From contig OZ244061.1 in assembly GCA_965215475.1 (NCBI GenBank), positions 2,046,001 through 2,110,000 of the forward strand: a DNA stretch of 64,000 bases. The letters run 5' to 3'. Positions 8,943-17,216 of this stretch are shown here, one piece after another. The notes beneath the pieces are model-generated. The model had not been told where the DNA came from and did not search any database. It was given only the letters and a program-made list of their open reading frames with translations. The position numbers were made by a program, and so were the translations under genes. Source of the stretch: Bin80 sp965215475. GTDB lineage: Bacteria > Bacteroidota > Rhodothermia > Rhodothermales > Bin80. The stretch's first letter is position 1. Every line of letters begins with the position of its first letter.

Positions 8943-9967
8943 ATGGCCCGAGGTGACCTCATCGTCAATCTTGTAAAAGCAAGTGCAAGTGGAGACCAAG
9001 AATTAGTTCGCACCATTGCTGAAGAAATCGCGGCAAACGAACGCTCCAAAAAGCACGATCTGTTGGCTGATAGGATCGCTAGAGCGTTAACCACACCATC
9101 TAAAGCAACAAATAATTCCTTGCGAAGACCAAGCAATTCAAGAATTCGAGATGGCTCAGGTGCGATCCAACGCCGCTACATTGAGCGGCCAATATCTAGT
9201 TTGTTCCTAGAAAAATCTACTCGTAAAGCCTGTGAAGAATTTATTGAAGAGCAAGTGCGTGCGGACGTTCTACGTGCTCATGGGATTGAGCCCAGACATC
9301 GTATTTTGCTCTATGGACCACAGGAAATGGTAAGACCTCCTTAGCAGAATGTCTATCCTTTGAACTCGCACTACCGCTGTTTATAGTTCGGTATGACATG
9401 GTCGTGACAAGCTACCTTGGTGAAACAGCAAAAAGGCTCAGAAGGCTGTTTGATTTTGTGCGCACTGAACCCTGTGTTCTCTTCTTTGATGAATTCGACG
9501 CAATCGGAAAAGAACGGGGTGACCTTCATGAAACCGGAGAGATCAAACGGGTAGTCACAACTCTCCTATTACAACTTGATGATCTTCCGTCGTACTGTGT
9601 GCTGGTTGCCGCAACAAATCACCCAGAATTGCTTGATCGGGCTACATGGCGTCGATTTGAAATCAAACTTGAACTGGATCACCCAAGCGACGAACACATG
9701 ATCGCTTACTTTGCTCACCGTCTGCGTGAATTCAAGGAAAAGTCGGGTTACACGGCGAAGCGATTGCATTCAGCTGTCGCTCCAAGAAGTTTCTCGGATG
9801 CCGAGAGTTTCTTTCTAGATCTACATCGACGTTATGCATTGGTTCAGGGTAAAACCTCCTTTCGAACACTTGTGACGGATCGTGCGAAAGCACGATCTGA
9901 ACTGCCTCTTGGTCAACAAAATCTATACCATACCAATGGCAAATCGTCCGATCCTGTGTCTCCCTAA
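8943..9967 (+). pseudogene. AAA+ ATPase of an IetAS-like defence module, frameshifted in the P-loop
   Basis: Reading from ATG 8943 (MARGDLIVNLVKA), the frame runs to LLYGPQEMVRPP and stops. Reinserting one C near 9321 restores LLYGPPGNGKTSLAE, a perfect Walker A, and a continuous protein of about 341 residues. Downstream are Walker B CVLFFDEFDAIG, sensor-1 VAATNHPELLDRA and an RRFE arginine-finger region, as in classical AAA+ unfoldase-like ATPases. A subtilase gene overlaps its end by 32 nt. This pairing, ATPase then S8 peptidase, is the layout of IetA-IetS, first known from Ti-plasmid incompatibility and later reported as anti-phage. The one-base loss falls in the ATP-binding loop. It is either a true inactivating mutation or a sequence error. 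Confidence 0.78.
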
Positions 9968-10910
9968 TCCGAGGCCCGTTGACAGATTAAGAGGTTCACC
10001 AAGCTCTCCCCCACGCCCAAAAGGACCTGGCCGTGACCAACAAGTCAACCGGTTTTCTCCGCAGTTCAATCGGCTTGAAGCAGCTTTGAAGGGCGCAGAT
10101 CCAAGAATTGAACTGCGTCGGGATCCTTTCGGAATTGCACCAGAACGAGCACTTGTCTTCGTTACCAAAGGCCCCATCAATAACTTCATGCGGGCTGCCA
10201 AGCGTATCAACCTAGAAATACTTATGGAATTTGAATTAGGAATCAATTATGAATTGCCAAGTGATCTGATTTCCTATGACCAACTTGGAGTGAATCCAAC
10301 ACTCTATGCGAGCATGCCATCCTTGAATACCCTCCGTGAAATTCTTCATCTTTGGCGTAGATACGAAAAGGGAGACAATGCTGAGTACGGTTTCACTCCT
10401 TGGTGGAACTTATTTGATACGCTTGCCGAATTGCGTGCTTGGGGCCCTGAAGATCGACTGACTGCTGAGAATTGCTTGGAATTGAAAAATCGTCTTCCTC
10501 TTGATGATGATGACGAAGAGATACGGATTGAACTTGAATATTGGCCAAATAAAAATGAGTCGGTTCCAGTGCAGTGGAGACGAAAAACAGAACTGAGGAT
10601 TATAGAAATGGATGGGCGAATCATTGATCGCAGTAGCATCCATGAAGGAAGTTTTCACTACGAAGCTTTACTTGTAAGCCTTTCCGCAAGGTATGTGCGC
10701 GAAATGATCAATGAGCCATCTGCACCTGATAGCCTTGCAACACTTGATGGTCTTCAGTTCATCGTACCCCAAACTATTGCGCAGTCTCTACCTTCACAAT
10801 CTCCCTCTATAGACATCAACAGCAACAATCTTGAAGACTTTGATGATGGTGGGGCACTCCGTGTCCTTCTTTTTGATGGAACACCGATTGCTGAGCATCC
10901 AGTTCTAAAA

Positions 10911-10919
10911 GGGGGGGGG
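10911..10919. repeat. Run of nine G at a frameshift in the subtilase gene
   Basis: Nine consecutive G follow CTAAAA. With seven or ten G the two reading frames of the peptidase would join as VLKGG followed by VVIEDVYDLVERS. The break falls between the catalytic Asp and His of the protease. Runs of this kind slip readily during replication and are also a frequent sequencing or assembly error. Confidence 0.85.
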
Positions 10920-11904
10920 TTGTCATAGAAGATGTCTATGATTTAGTGGAGCGGTCCGTCGTTTCCATGCGCCGCCATGCAACCGAAATGGCTTCTCTTA
11001 TTTTGCGGGGAGATCTCATTTCAGATGGTCAGCCACTTATTGATAGTCGTGTTTTAGCCATCCCTCTGTTAATTGACACAGATGTGGACTCTACGTCTCC
11101 TGATGATCGACTCTTTGTTGATCTAGTCCATGTGGCACTACAGCGTGCATTTGAGGGTGATGCCCCATTAGCACCGGATGTGTTTATTGTTAACTTCTCG
11201 ATAGGGGTACGTGGGGGGCATTTTGCTGGTCGTATTAGTTCATTAGCACGACTGCTTGATTGGTGGTCCTACAAAGCTGGTGTACTTTTCGTTGTTTCTG
11301 CGGGCAACGTTCAGGAGGATCTGGAAATTAGTGGTATAAATTCCATTGATTTCGAAAACCTTCCCATTTCTAAGAGGCAAGGTTTTGTACGAACTGCTCA
11401 GCGACTCCAGCGTCATAAACGTACTTTACTATCTCCCAGTGAAGCGCTAAATGTCCTTACTGTTGGTGCTGCATCGCTTGATTCAGTTCCCTATGCGGAA
11501 AATTCAACTCCCAGAGCAATTGACATCAATCAGGATGGAGAAATTTTTCCTGCAATATCAACAGCCATCGGTCTCGGCCCATTTCGGAGTATAAAGCCAG
11601 ATCTGATTGCAATCGGAGGACGCCATGAAATTATGACCTTGCCAGGGGGGGACTCTCTACCATTTATGCAAATAAAAACCAATAAATTTTAAAATATTTT
11701 TTGTGTGTTCTTCCATGGAAGCGATTTTTGGCGTGGGCTGGTATAAACTCCTCGGTCCCGAGCACTCTGATTTCATCGTATCCGACTACGCAAAAGGACG
11801 CGAGCGAGTGGATCCGAATTAGACGTAGGCTCCTCCTTTGCCCTGGAAGTTTCCGTTTCGTCACGATCCTGCTTTGCATCCAAGAAAGGTTGGAGAGGCA
11901 GAGT

Positions 11905-13203
11905 TTACGAGGTACGGGACGCCATGGTTTGACGGCGGGGATCATAGAGAGTTTGCTCTCGGAGCATTGCACAGGCGACGGCAAGTAGCCGGTCTCCTAC
12001 CGATCGGAGCGATCGTCCATGTTTATGTCCTCGGTCCCTCAGGGCTTTGTACTTGGCTTTACGGATGGGGTCACGCTGGGTGGAGACTCTACTCCAGTGA
12101 TAGACGGAATTTGCCAACCGTGCATGATGGGCTTTTCGTTGCACGACCTTGTGGCTTTTTCCCGATCGCTTGGTGACCGGAGCGGTGCCACACAAGCATC
12201 TCAGGGCCTGGTAATCCCGTGCTTGGATCGCCGAGGAGGCTTCCGAGAGAAGGGTGGCTGCGACCGAGCTTCCGATTCCCGGGATCGATAACAGGATCTC
12301 TACATCCGGTGGCGCAGATCTGGACGAGGGGGCTTGCCCAGACGATGCGTTTTCAGGTTCGCAGATCTCCTGAGAGGGTGGATTTTCATGGAGCGAACCC
12401 AGAATGGATTCGATGTTCTGTTTGACCTCCTGGATCTGCTTCCCAAGGAGTTCCAGCTGTTGCAGAACGAGTCGGATGTGCTGGGTCGCGGCTTGCTCCA
12501 CCCCGTCGGCAACCGTGAGGGGCTTCGCCCGCAAGAATTGCAGGACTTCCTCGGCGCTCAGGCGCCGGATCCGATGTTCTTTGAGCACTTTTTGTACTGA
12601 ACTGAGTCGAACTCTCCGAGCGCGTGCGGGGGTCGGAATGAGGATCCACAGAGCCATCAGTACGGGAGAATCGAGACGGAATTTGAGGCGAAGGAATTGC
12701 GGGAAGTAGCGCCAGAGCTGTGCTCGGAGTTGATGCATGAGGCGGGTACGCTGGGCGGTGAACTCCGCCTCCATCCTGGACCACTCTCGCAACGGAATGA
12801 TGTCCGAATCCTCTGGATCCAGCGCACGCAGACGGTCAGGATCCGTGCGAAGGGCATCGGCAAGTACCCGCGCATCCCGACGATCATCTTTGGCTCCGGC
12901 CGGCGAAAACCGATCCCGGAATCGATCCAGTTGCTTCGGATGGATGGAAAATACCGGAATGCCTCGCTCCATCAAACTCTCCACCACCGGACCATGTGGA
13001 ACTTCTATACTGGTAGCAATCTCGGTCAGATCGCAGCCTGCGGTGTCCCTCATCCAATCCATCATTTGATGGAATCCTTCTCCGGAGTGGGAGAATGCCT
13101 TCTCTCCGAGGACCTGGCCCTCTCGGTCCAGAATACAGACCTGATGAGATTCCGAGCCCCAATCCACTCCGGCGAACCTCGTGTAGCGATTTTTTTCTGT
13201 CAT
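11905..13203 (-). CDS. IS110-family DEDD transposase (bridge-RNA-guided recombinase family)
   Basis: A 432-residue, uninterrupted protein. The N-terminal RuvC-like DEDD domain shows GVDWGSESH (Asp14), an acidic residue in SIEVPHGPVVESL and KDDRRDARVLADAL. A central region rich in Arg, Leu and Gln is predicted coiled coil (about residues 210-270). The C-terminal transposase_20 domain has LLSIPGIGSSVAATLLSEA followed by CLCGTAPVTKRSGKS, with the conserved Ser. Family members cut and join DNA at sites chosen by a bridge RNA made from the element's non-coding end. The gene lies opposite to the peptidase it interrupts. All expected parts are present, so this copy may be active. Confidence 0.92.
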   Translation of the reverse strand: MTEKNRYTRFAGVDWGSESHQVCILDREGQVLGEKAFSHSGEGFHQMMDWMRDTAGCDLTEIATSIEVPHGPVVESLMERGIPVFSIHPKQLDRFRDRFSPAGAKDDRRDARVLADALRTDPDRLRALDPEDSDIIPLREWSRMEAEFTAQRTRLMHQLRAQLWRYFPQFLRLKFRLDSPVLMALWILIPTPARARRVRLSSVQKVLKEHRIRRLSAEEVLQFLRAKPLTVADGVEQAATQHIRLVLQQLELLGKQIQEVKQNIESILGSLHENPPSQEICEPENASSGQAPSSRSAPPDVEILLSIPGIGSSVAATLLSEASSAIQARDYQALRCLCGTAPVTKRSGKSHKVVQRKAHHARLANSVYHWSRVSTQRDPIRKAKYKALRDRGHKHGRSLRSVGDRLLAVACAMLREQTLYDPRRQTMASRTS

Positions 13204-13534
13204 GGTTTCCGTATCTTTAGGGGTAAGTTTTGTGGGTCGCCATGACGTTCATCTGCCCCTGTATCGGTGCTCAACGGCACACACTCTCTACTGGATGTAG
13301 ATCATGGTTCCCCCTGGGGCACAGTTCCCCCCCAGGCGTTCAAGACGCAGGGGGCGTCAGGTGGCTCCCAGGGAGAGACCCACGTTTGAATGATGCAAAC
13401 CGGTTCAACGTATGGAGTATCCGAAACGCTCCGATGGGTCCAGTTGAAATTCAAAACCTTTCAACCAATGGACACATCTTCACCGCATTGAAGACCCAAA
13501 CAATGAACTTAAATCAGCATCTCTTATAATATAC
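13204..13534 (-). ncRNA. Candidate IS110 bridge RNA region
   Basis: The 331 bp upstream of the transposase, between its start and the element end, code for nothing. They contain several inverted repeats, for example around 13303-13360 with C- and G-rich arms. IS110-group elements carry their bridge RNA in this upstream end. Location and length agree, but I cannot fold the RNA here or identify its target- and donor-binding loops. Confidence 0.4.
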
Positions 13535-14428
13535 AGGGGGGGACGCTTTACGTTTACGGATCATCTCCAACACAGACCGAACAGGGCTAACTGTTGCAGG
13601 GATCAATCAAGGAGTTCCATATAAGAAATCTAGGGGAACCAGTCATGCTACTGCACTTGTCACGCGATCTCTAGTCAATGCGGCTACTGCTCTTACGGAA
13701 GAAGGAGGTCCATACGAAGGGCGTGAACTCTCTCGAATTGAGCTGGCACTATTAACAAAAGCTCTTGCAGTCAGCGGGGCTAGATTACCCGAAACAGCTC
13801 AAACCTTTTATGAGTCTGAGTACGATAAACTCCAAAGGCGGAACTATCAACAAGCTAGCGAGGAGGTAGCACGCTATTTCGGTTATGGCTTCCTAAACTC
13901 AGAATTAATGTGCGAGTCTCCGTTAAACGGAGCAACACTTGTGGGGCTTGGTAGCGTCCAGAAAGATAGTGGAACTCTATTCAATATGCCGTTACCCCCA
14001 TCCTTGTCAAGACATCTTGTTGATCGTTCAATGCTGGTTACCTTGGCTTGGTTTTCACCTGTTGAGCCGACCCGAACAAGATATCGTTTGGCAGCCCTTG
14101 AGGCCCTCGCCACAAAGGGTAATCTACAGGAAAATGAGGAGAAAGACGATGAATGGAAGCTTGGAATGAAACCTAGCCCTCCAAACAAGAATCTGATTTC
14201 ACGTGGAACTGTATGGTCTAAGCGTTTGATTCAAAAGCGAAAAAAAGTGTCCAACTTTTCGCACGATGCAACCCTACCGATTAGAGTTCAGTGCCGAGAC
14301 ACGTCTGGGCTTGATCCAGACGTACAGATTCTTTTTGCTATAGTCGTAACAATAGAACTGGAAACACAAGTACTATTTGACATACATAAAGAAATAAGCG
14401 ATCGCTTATTAATCCCCGTCCAGGTACA

Positions 14429-14456
14429 GGGCTAAATTCAATACTGTTGCTTTAAG
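14429..14456. repeat. Left target duplication and terminal inverted repeat of the IS4-family element
   Basis: GGGCTAAATT (14429-14438) is the target duplication, followed by the 18-bp inverted repeat (14439-14456). The partner copies are at 15876-15903. Confidence 0.93.
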
Positions 14457-14522
14457 AATTTTTGTATTATCTTTACGGGGTATTTCCTTAACTTTTCCTC
14501 CACGGCCAGAACCCCTTCAACC

Positions 14523-15880
14523 TTGCCTGGAGGTCCCAGACTATCCGATTACTTGAGCTTGGGAGTGATTGCTCAAGTCTTTCCAATGCCTGCCGTTTTG
14601 ACGGCCCTGGAACAGAGCAAATCCACCAGCATACGGAGGCGTCGCCTGCCTGCTGAAGTGATGGTGTACTATGTACTGACCTTATGCCTGTTTCGGTCGG
14701 TCTCTACGCGGGAAGTACTCCGTTGTCTTATGGATGGATTTCGCTTGATTCGTCCTGAGTCTCCTTTTGTAGTGTCGGGCAAGTCGTCTATCTCTAGGGC
14801 TCGCACCCGACTTGGAGTTGCCCCATTCCATCAGCTTCGTCAGAGCAGTGTGCACTGGCTGTCCAACGAGCATACTCCTGGGGCGTGGTACTGCGGTCGT
14901 CGTCTCGTGGCGATTGATGGTTCCACGCTGAGTCTACCCGACGAGAAAAGTAACCGGGCATTTTTCGGGTTGCCTGGGTGTTCACGGGGGCAGACTGCGT
15001 TTCCCAAACTGCGTATTTCCATGCTCTTGGAGTTGGGCACGCGTGCGCCCCATGCATGGTGTGCGGGCCCCTACAAGGAATCGGAGCAGACCCAGGCAAA
15101 AGAACTGATATCGAATCTGGGTCCGGGCATACTTATGCTTGCAGATCGGGCTTTCCCTTATGGTTCCGGGCAAAAGAGACGGGTGCAGACTTGCTTTGGC
15201 GAGCATGCAGTCAACCGCATTTCCCTGTGAAGGAGGCGTATGAAGATGGATCGTGGCGGAGCGTTTTTAGAGGCAAGGGCACAGACCACACCTGTGAGGT
15301 CCGCGTGATGGATTACACCCTCAAACAAGAAGATGCGACGGTCTACCGGCTGGTGACGACGATGTTGGATCCAGAAGAGGCCCCCGCGGACGAACTGGCC
15401 GCCCTGTACCATGAGCGGTGGGAAATCGAAACCGCCTATGACGAGATCAAAACCCATATGTTGGGACCAAGGGCCATGTTGCGTAGCAAGACCCCCGATC
15501 TTGTACAACAAGAATTTGAGGGATTGATGCTGGCCTATTATGCGGGGCGGGCGCTGATCACAAAGGCAGCCAGCAAAGCGGCCGGGGATGCAGACCGATT
15601 ATCTTTCGTACATCCCGTCAATGTTCTCCAACGTCGGATTTAACAACTCGGCGTTCCCCCCCCCCCCCCCAAAAAAAACACGATTCCGCAGGTCATGATG
15701 GAACATGTAATTGACGAAATGTTAGAAGAGCGTGCTGTATCCAGTCGAGGACAACGAAAGCCGTGCGGATGGAGACAAAAAATGAGTAAGTATGCCGTCC
15801 GACGGAGAGGTCAACTCTCACGAGAGGAGCATGAGTGGATGCCAGAAATTTTGCCTCCTGTTACCTCAGAAAATCCTTAA
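14523..15880 (+). pseudogene. IS4-family DDE transposase, one frameshift and one nonsense codon
   Basis: The first frame starts at a TTG (14523) and holds LRRCLMDGFRLI-like helical parts, the first catalytic Asp in VAIDGSTLSLPDEKS and the second in LADRAF (about 15141). The frame is then lost at 15155-15158 by a small deletion. In the new frame LWFRAKETGADLLWR and the Glu motif YHERWEIETAYDEIKTHMLG follow. An in-frame TAA sits at 15641-15643. Beyond it the same frame continues through a run of 15 C and 8 A (five Pro, then Lys) to the usual basic C-terminus RKPCGWRQKMSKYAVRRR. The product is almost certainly inactive, although the inverted repeats are intact and could be moved in trans. Confidence 0.85.
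15656..15678. repeat. Run of 15 C followed by 8 A inside the IS4 transposase
   Basis: This is the longest homopolymer run seen in the window. It is in frame with both flanking parts of the transposase C-terminal region and would encode five prolines and two lysines. Its exact length is easily misread by sequencing. Confidence 0.85.
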
Positions 15881-15903
15881 AGCAACAGTATTGGGGCTAA
15901 ATT
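15876..15903. repeat. Right terminal inverted repeat and target duplication of the IS4-family element
   Basis: The 18-bp inverted repeat (15876-15893) is followed by GGGCTAAATT (15894-15903). Both match the left end perfectly. The transposase stop codon (15878-15880) lies inside the repeat. Confidence 0.93.
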
Positions 15904-16278
15904 TGAACTAACCTCATCAGTCAACAACTCACTGCTTATTAGACTATATGGCATCAACTATATTGGTTTTGATGTATTACTTCATACGATCTGTATCCAT
16001 GTCTTATGAAACATGTATCCACCGAATAACATCAAATATCACAAAAAGCCCTGAAATCTCACCATATGCAGGGATGTTCGAAAAATTATATTCCTCACGA
16101 TCTCTACTTTCGGCGAATTTTATGAACTGGTAGCTCATTTCCATCTAAAATAACATCCGATATCAAAGAATTGGTCAAGCTCTGACACCACAGGATATTT
16201 ACTGGTGCACCATCCTACTATACCAAGAGTCGTCCTTTTCCTAACTTGCACAGTCTACCTGTACCACGCCATGCTCAC
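15904..16278. other. Intergenic between the IS4 element and the GT2 gene
   Basis: About 375 bp, AT-rich. The short reading frames here have no recognisable motif. I see no RNA gene or further IS end. Confidence 0.5.
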
Positions 16279-17211
16279 CTACGTACTCTCCGTGATCTCG
16301 TACGGCTGACTTTCCTTCATGCGCCCGCGCAAAATGAGATCTCCTAAAAATCCTGTGCACATGAACTGAACCCCTACCGTAATGAGCAATACTCCAAGTA
16401 AAAGGGCCGGGCGATCACTCACAGGATTATCGTAACCAAACTTGTCAATCGTGATCCATAAACTGATAACAAAGCCCCCCAGAAAAGCCAACAACCCCAT
16501 CGACCCAAAAAAATGCATGGGCCGGGCACCAAAACGGGTCAGAAATATCACCGTAATGAGATCCAGACAACCTCGAATATAACGCTCAAACCCAAATTTA
16601 GAGCGCCCATACTGACGACTCCGATGATTTACCTGTCGCTCACCAATCCGCGTAAATCCCTCCCACTTCGCTAACAGTGGCAGATAGCGGTGCATCTCTC
16701 CATAGATCTTCATTGATTTGACGACTTCAAGCCGATACGCTTTCAATCCACAATTAAAATCGTGCAATGGAATCCCCGATACAACTCGAGTAACCATATT
16801 AAAGAAGCGGCTCGGCAAAGTTTTGGTCCAAGGATCTTTTCGAACTTTTTTCCAGCCACTGACCAGATCCTGTCCTGCATCCACCGCGGCTACCAGTGAT
16901 ACGATTTCGCTAGGATCATCCTGAAGATCCGCATCCATTGTGATTACAACACGCGCGCTCACATGCTCAAACCCGGCAGCAAGTGCCGCACTCTTTCCAT
17001 AGTTGCGACGGAAACGAATCCCATGGAAACGTTGATCCGCATCGCGTTGACGAACAATCTCCGTCCAGGAGTCGTCACGAGAGCCGTCATCAATGAACCA
17101 TACCTCAAAGCTCAATCCAGCCTCTTCACAACTGAGCTGGATCTCCTTCGCAAGCAATGCAATGGAAGGAGCCTCTTCATAAACAGGAACCACGATGCCA
17201 ACATCCAACAT
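16279..17211 (-). CDS. GT2 glycosyltransferase, polyprenol-phosphate sugar synthase type (GtrB/DPM1-like)
   Basis: A 310-residue inverting GT2 enzyme. The N-terminal GT-A domain has VVPVYEEAPSI, FIDDGSRDDSW and TMDADLQDDP (the DxD metal site, about residue 93), RNYGKSAALAAGF and DFNCGLKAYR. Two C-terminal transmembrane helices follow at about 235-258 and 270-292. This is the arrangement of GtrB, ArnC and dolichol-phosphate mannose synthase relatives, which load a sugar onto a membrane polyprenyl phosphate for glycan or lipid modification. It lies 5 nt downstream of gyrB on the same strand and is probably read from the same transcript. The sugar and acceptor glycan are not apparent. Confidence 0.93.
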   Translation of the reverse strand: MLDVGIVVPVYEEAPSIALLAKEIQLSCEEAGLSFEVWFIDDGSRDDSWTEIVRQRDADQRFHGIRFRRNYGKSAALAAGFEHVSARVVITMDADLQDDPSEIVSLVAAVDAGQDLVSGWKKVRKDPWTKTLPSRFFNMVTRVVSGIPLHDFNCGLKAYRLEVVKSMKIYGEMHRYLPLLAKWEGFTRIGERQVNHRSRQYGRSKFGFERYIRGCLDLITVIFLTRFGARPMHFFGSMGLLAFLGGFVISLWITIDKFGYDNPVSDRPALLLGVLLITVGVQFMCTGFLGDLILRGRMKESQPYEITEST

Positions 17212-17216
17212 GAGGA

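Larger units (their letters stand above)
11654..13534 (-). mobile_element. IS110-family insertion in the subtilase gene
   Basis: About 1.88 kb separates two in-frame halves of the peptidase. Each boundary carries the same 10 bp, AGGGGGGGAC (11644-11653 and 13535-13544), and GAC is in frame on both sides, so precise removal restores the gene. The interior holds one full-length DEDD transposase gene on the minus strand, a 331-bp upstream non-coding end and a 250-bp downstream end. IS110 elements normally exchange only a core dinucleotide, and donor ends resemble the target. The shared 10 bp can be that resemblance or a duplication. Exact ends are therefore uncertain by several bases. Confidence 0.82.
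9936..14435 (+). pseudogene. S8 (subtilisin-like) peptidase of an IetAS-like module, frameshifted and split by an IS
   Basis: The start is probably ATG 9936 (MANRPILCLPNPRPV), overlapping the ATPase end. Three pieces join into about 869 residues: 9936 to a run of nine G at 10911-10919, where the frame is lost; 10920 to 11653; and 13545-14435, in frame once the IS110 insertion is removed. The subtilase triad is complete across the pieces: Asp in VLLFDGTPIAEHP, His in RRHATEMASLI, oxyanion Asn in VVSAGN, and Ser in GTSHATALVTR. A 10-bp IS4 target duplication covers the stop codon (GGCTAA at 14430-14435). In IetAS both genes are needed for protection, so this copy should be non-functional. The third piece starts immediately after the second IS boundary. 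Confidence 0.82.
14439..15893 (+). mobile_element. IS4-family insertion sequence (1455 bp)
   Basis: It is bounded by perfect 18-bp terminal inverted repeats, CAATACTGTTGCTTTAAG at 14439-14456 and its reverse complement at 15876-15893. A 10-bp direct repeat GGGCTAAATT (14429-14438 and 15894-15903) flanks it, which suits IS4-family target duplications. It carries one DDE transposase gene with two lesions. The insertion fell across the stop codon of the subtilase gene, and the duplication keeps that stop intact. Confidence 0.93.

Noticed and set aside
12386..13245. Several frames antisense or shifted within the IS110 transposase
   Set aside because: Shadows of a full-length transposase gene in a GC-richer segment.
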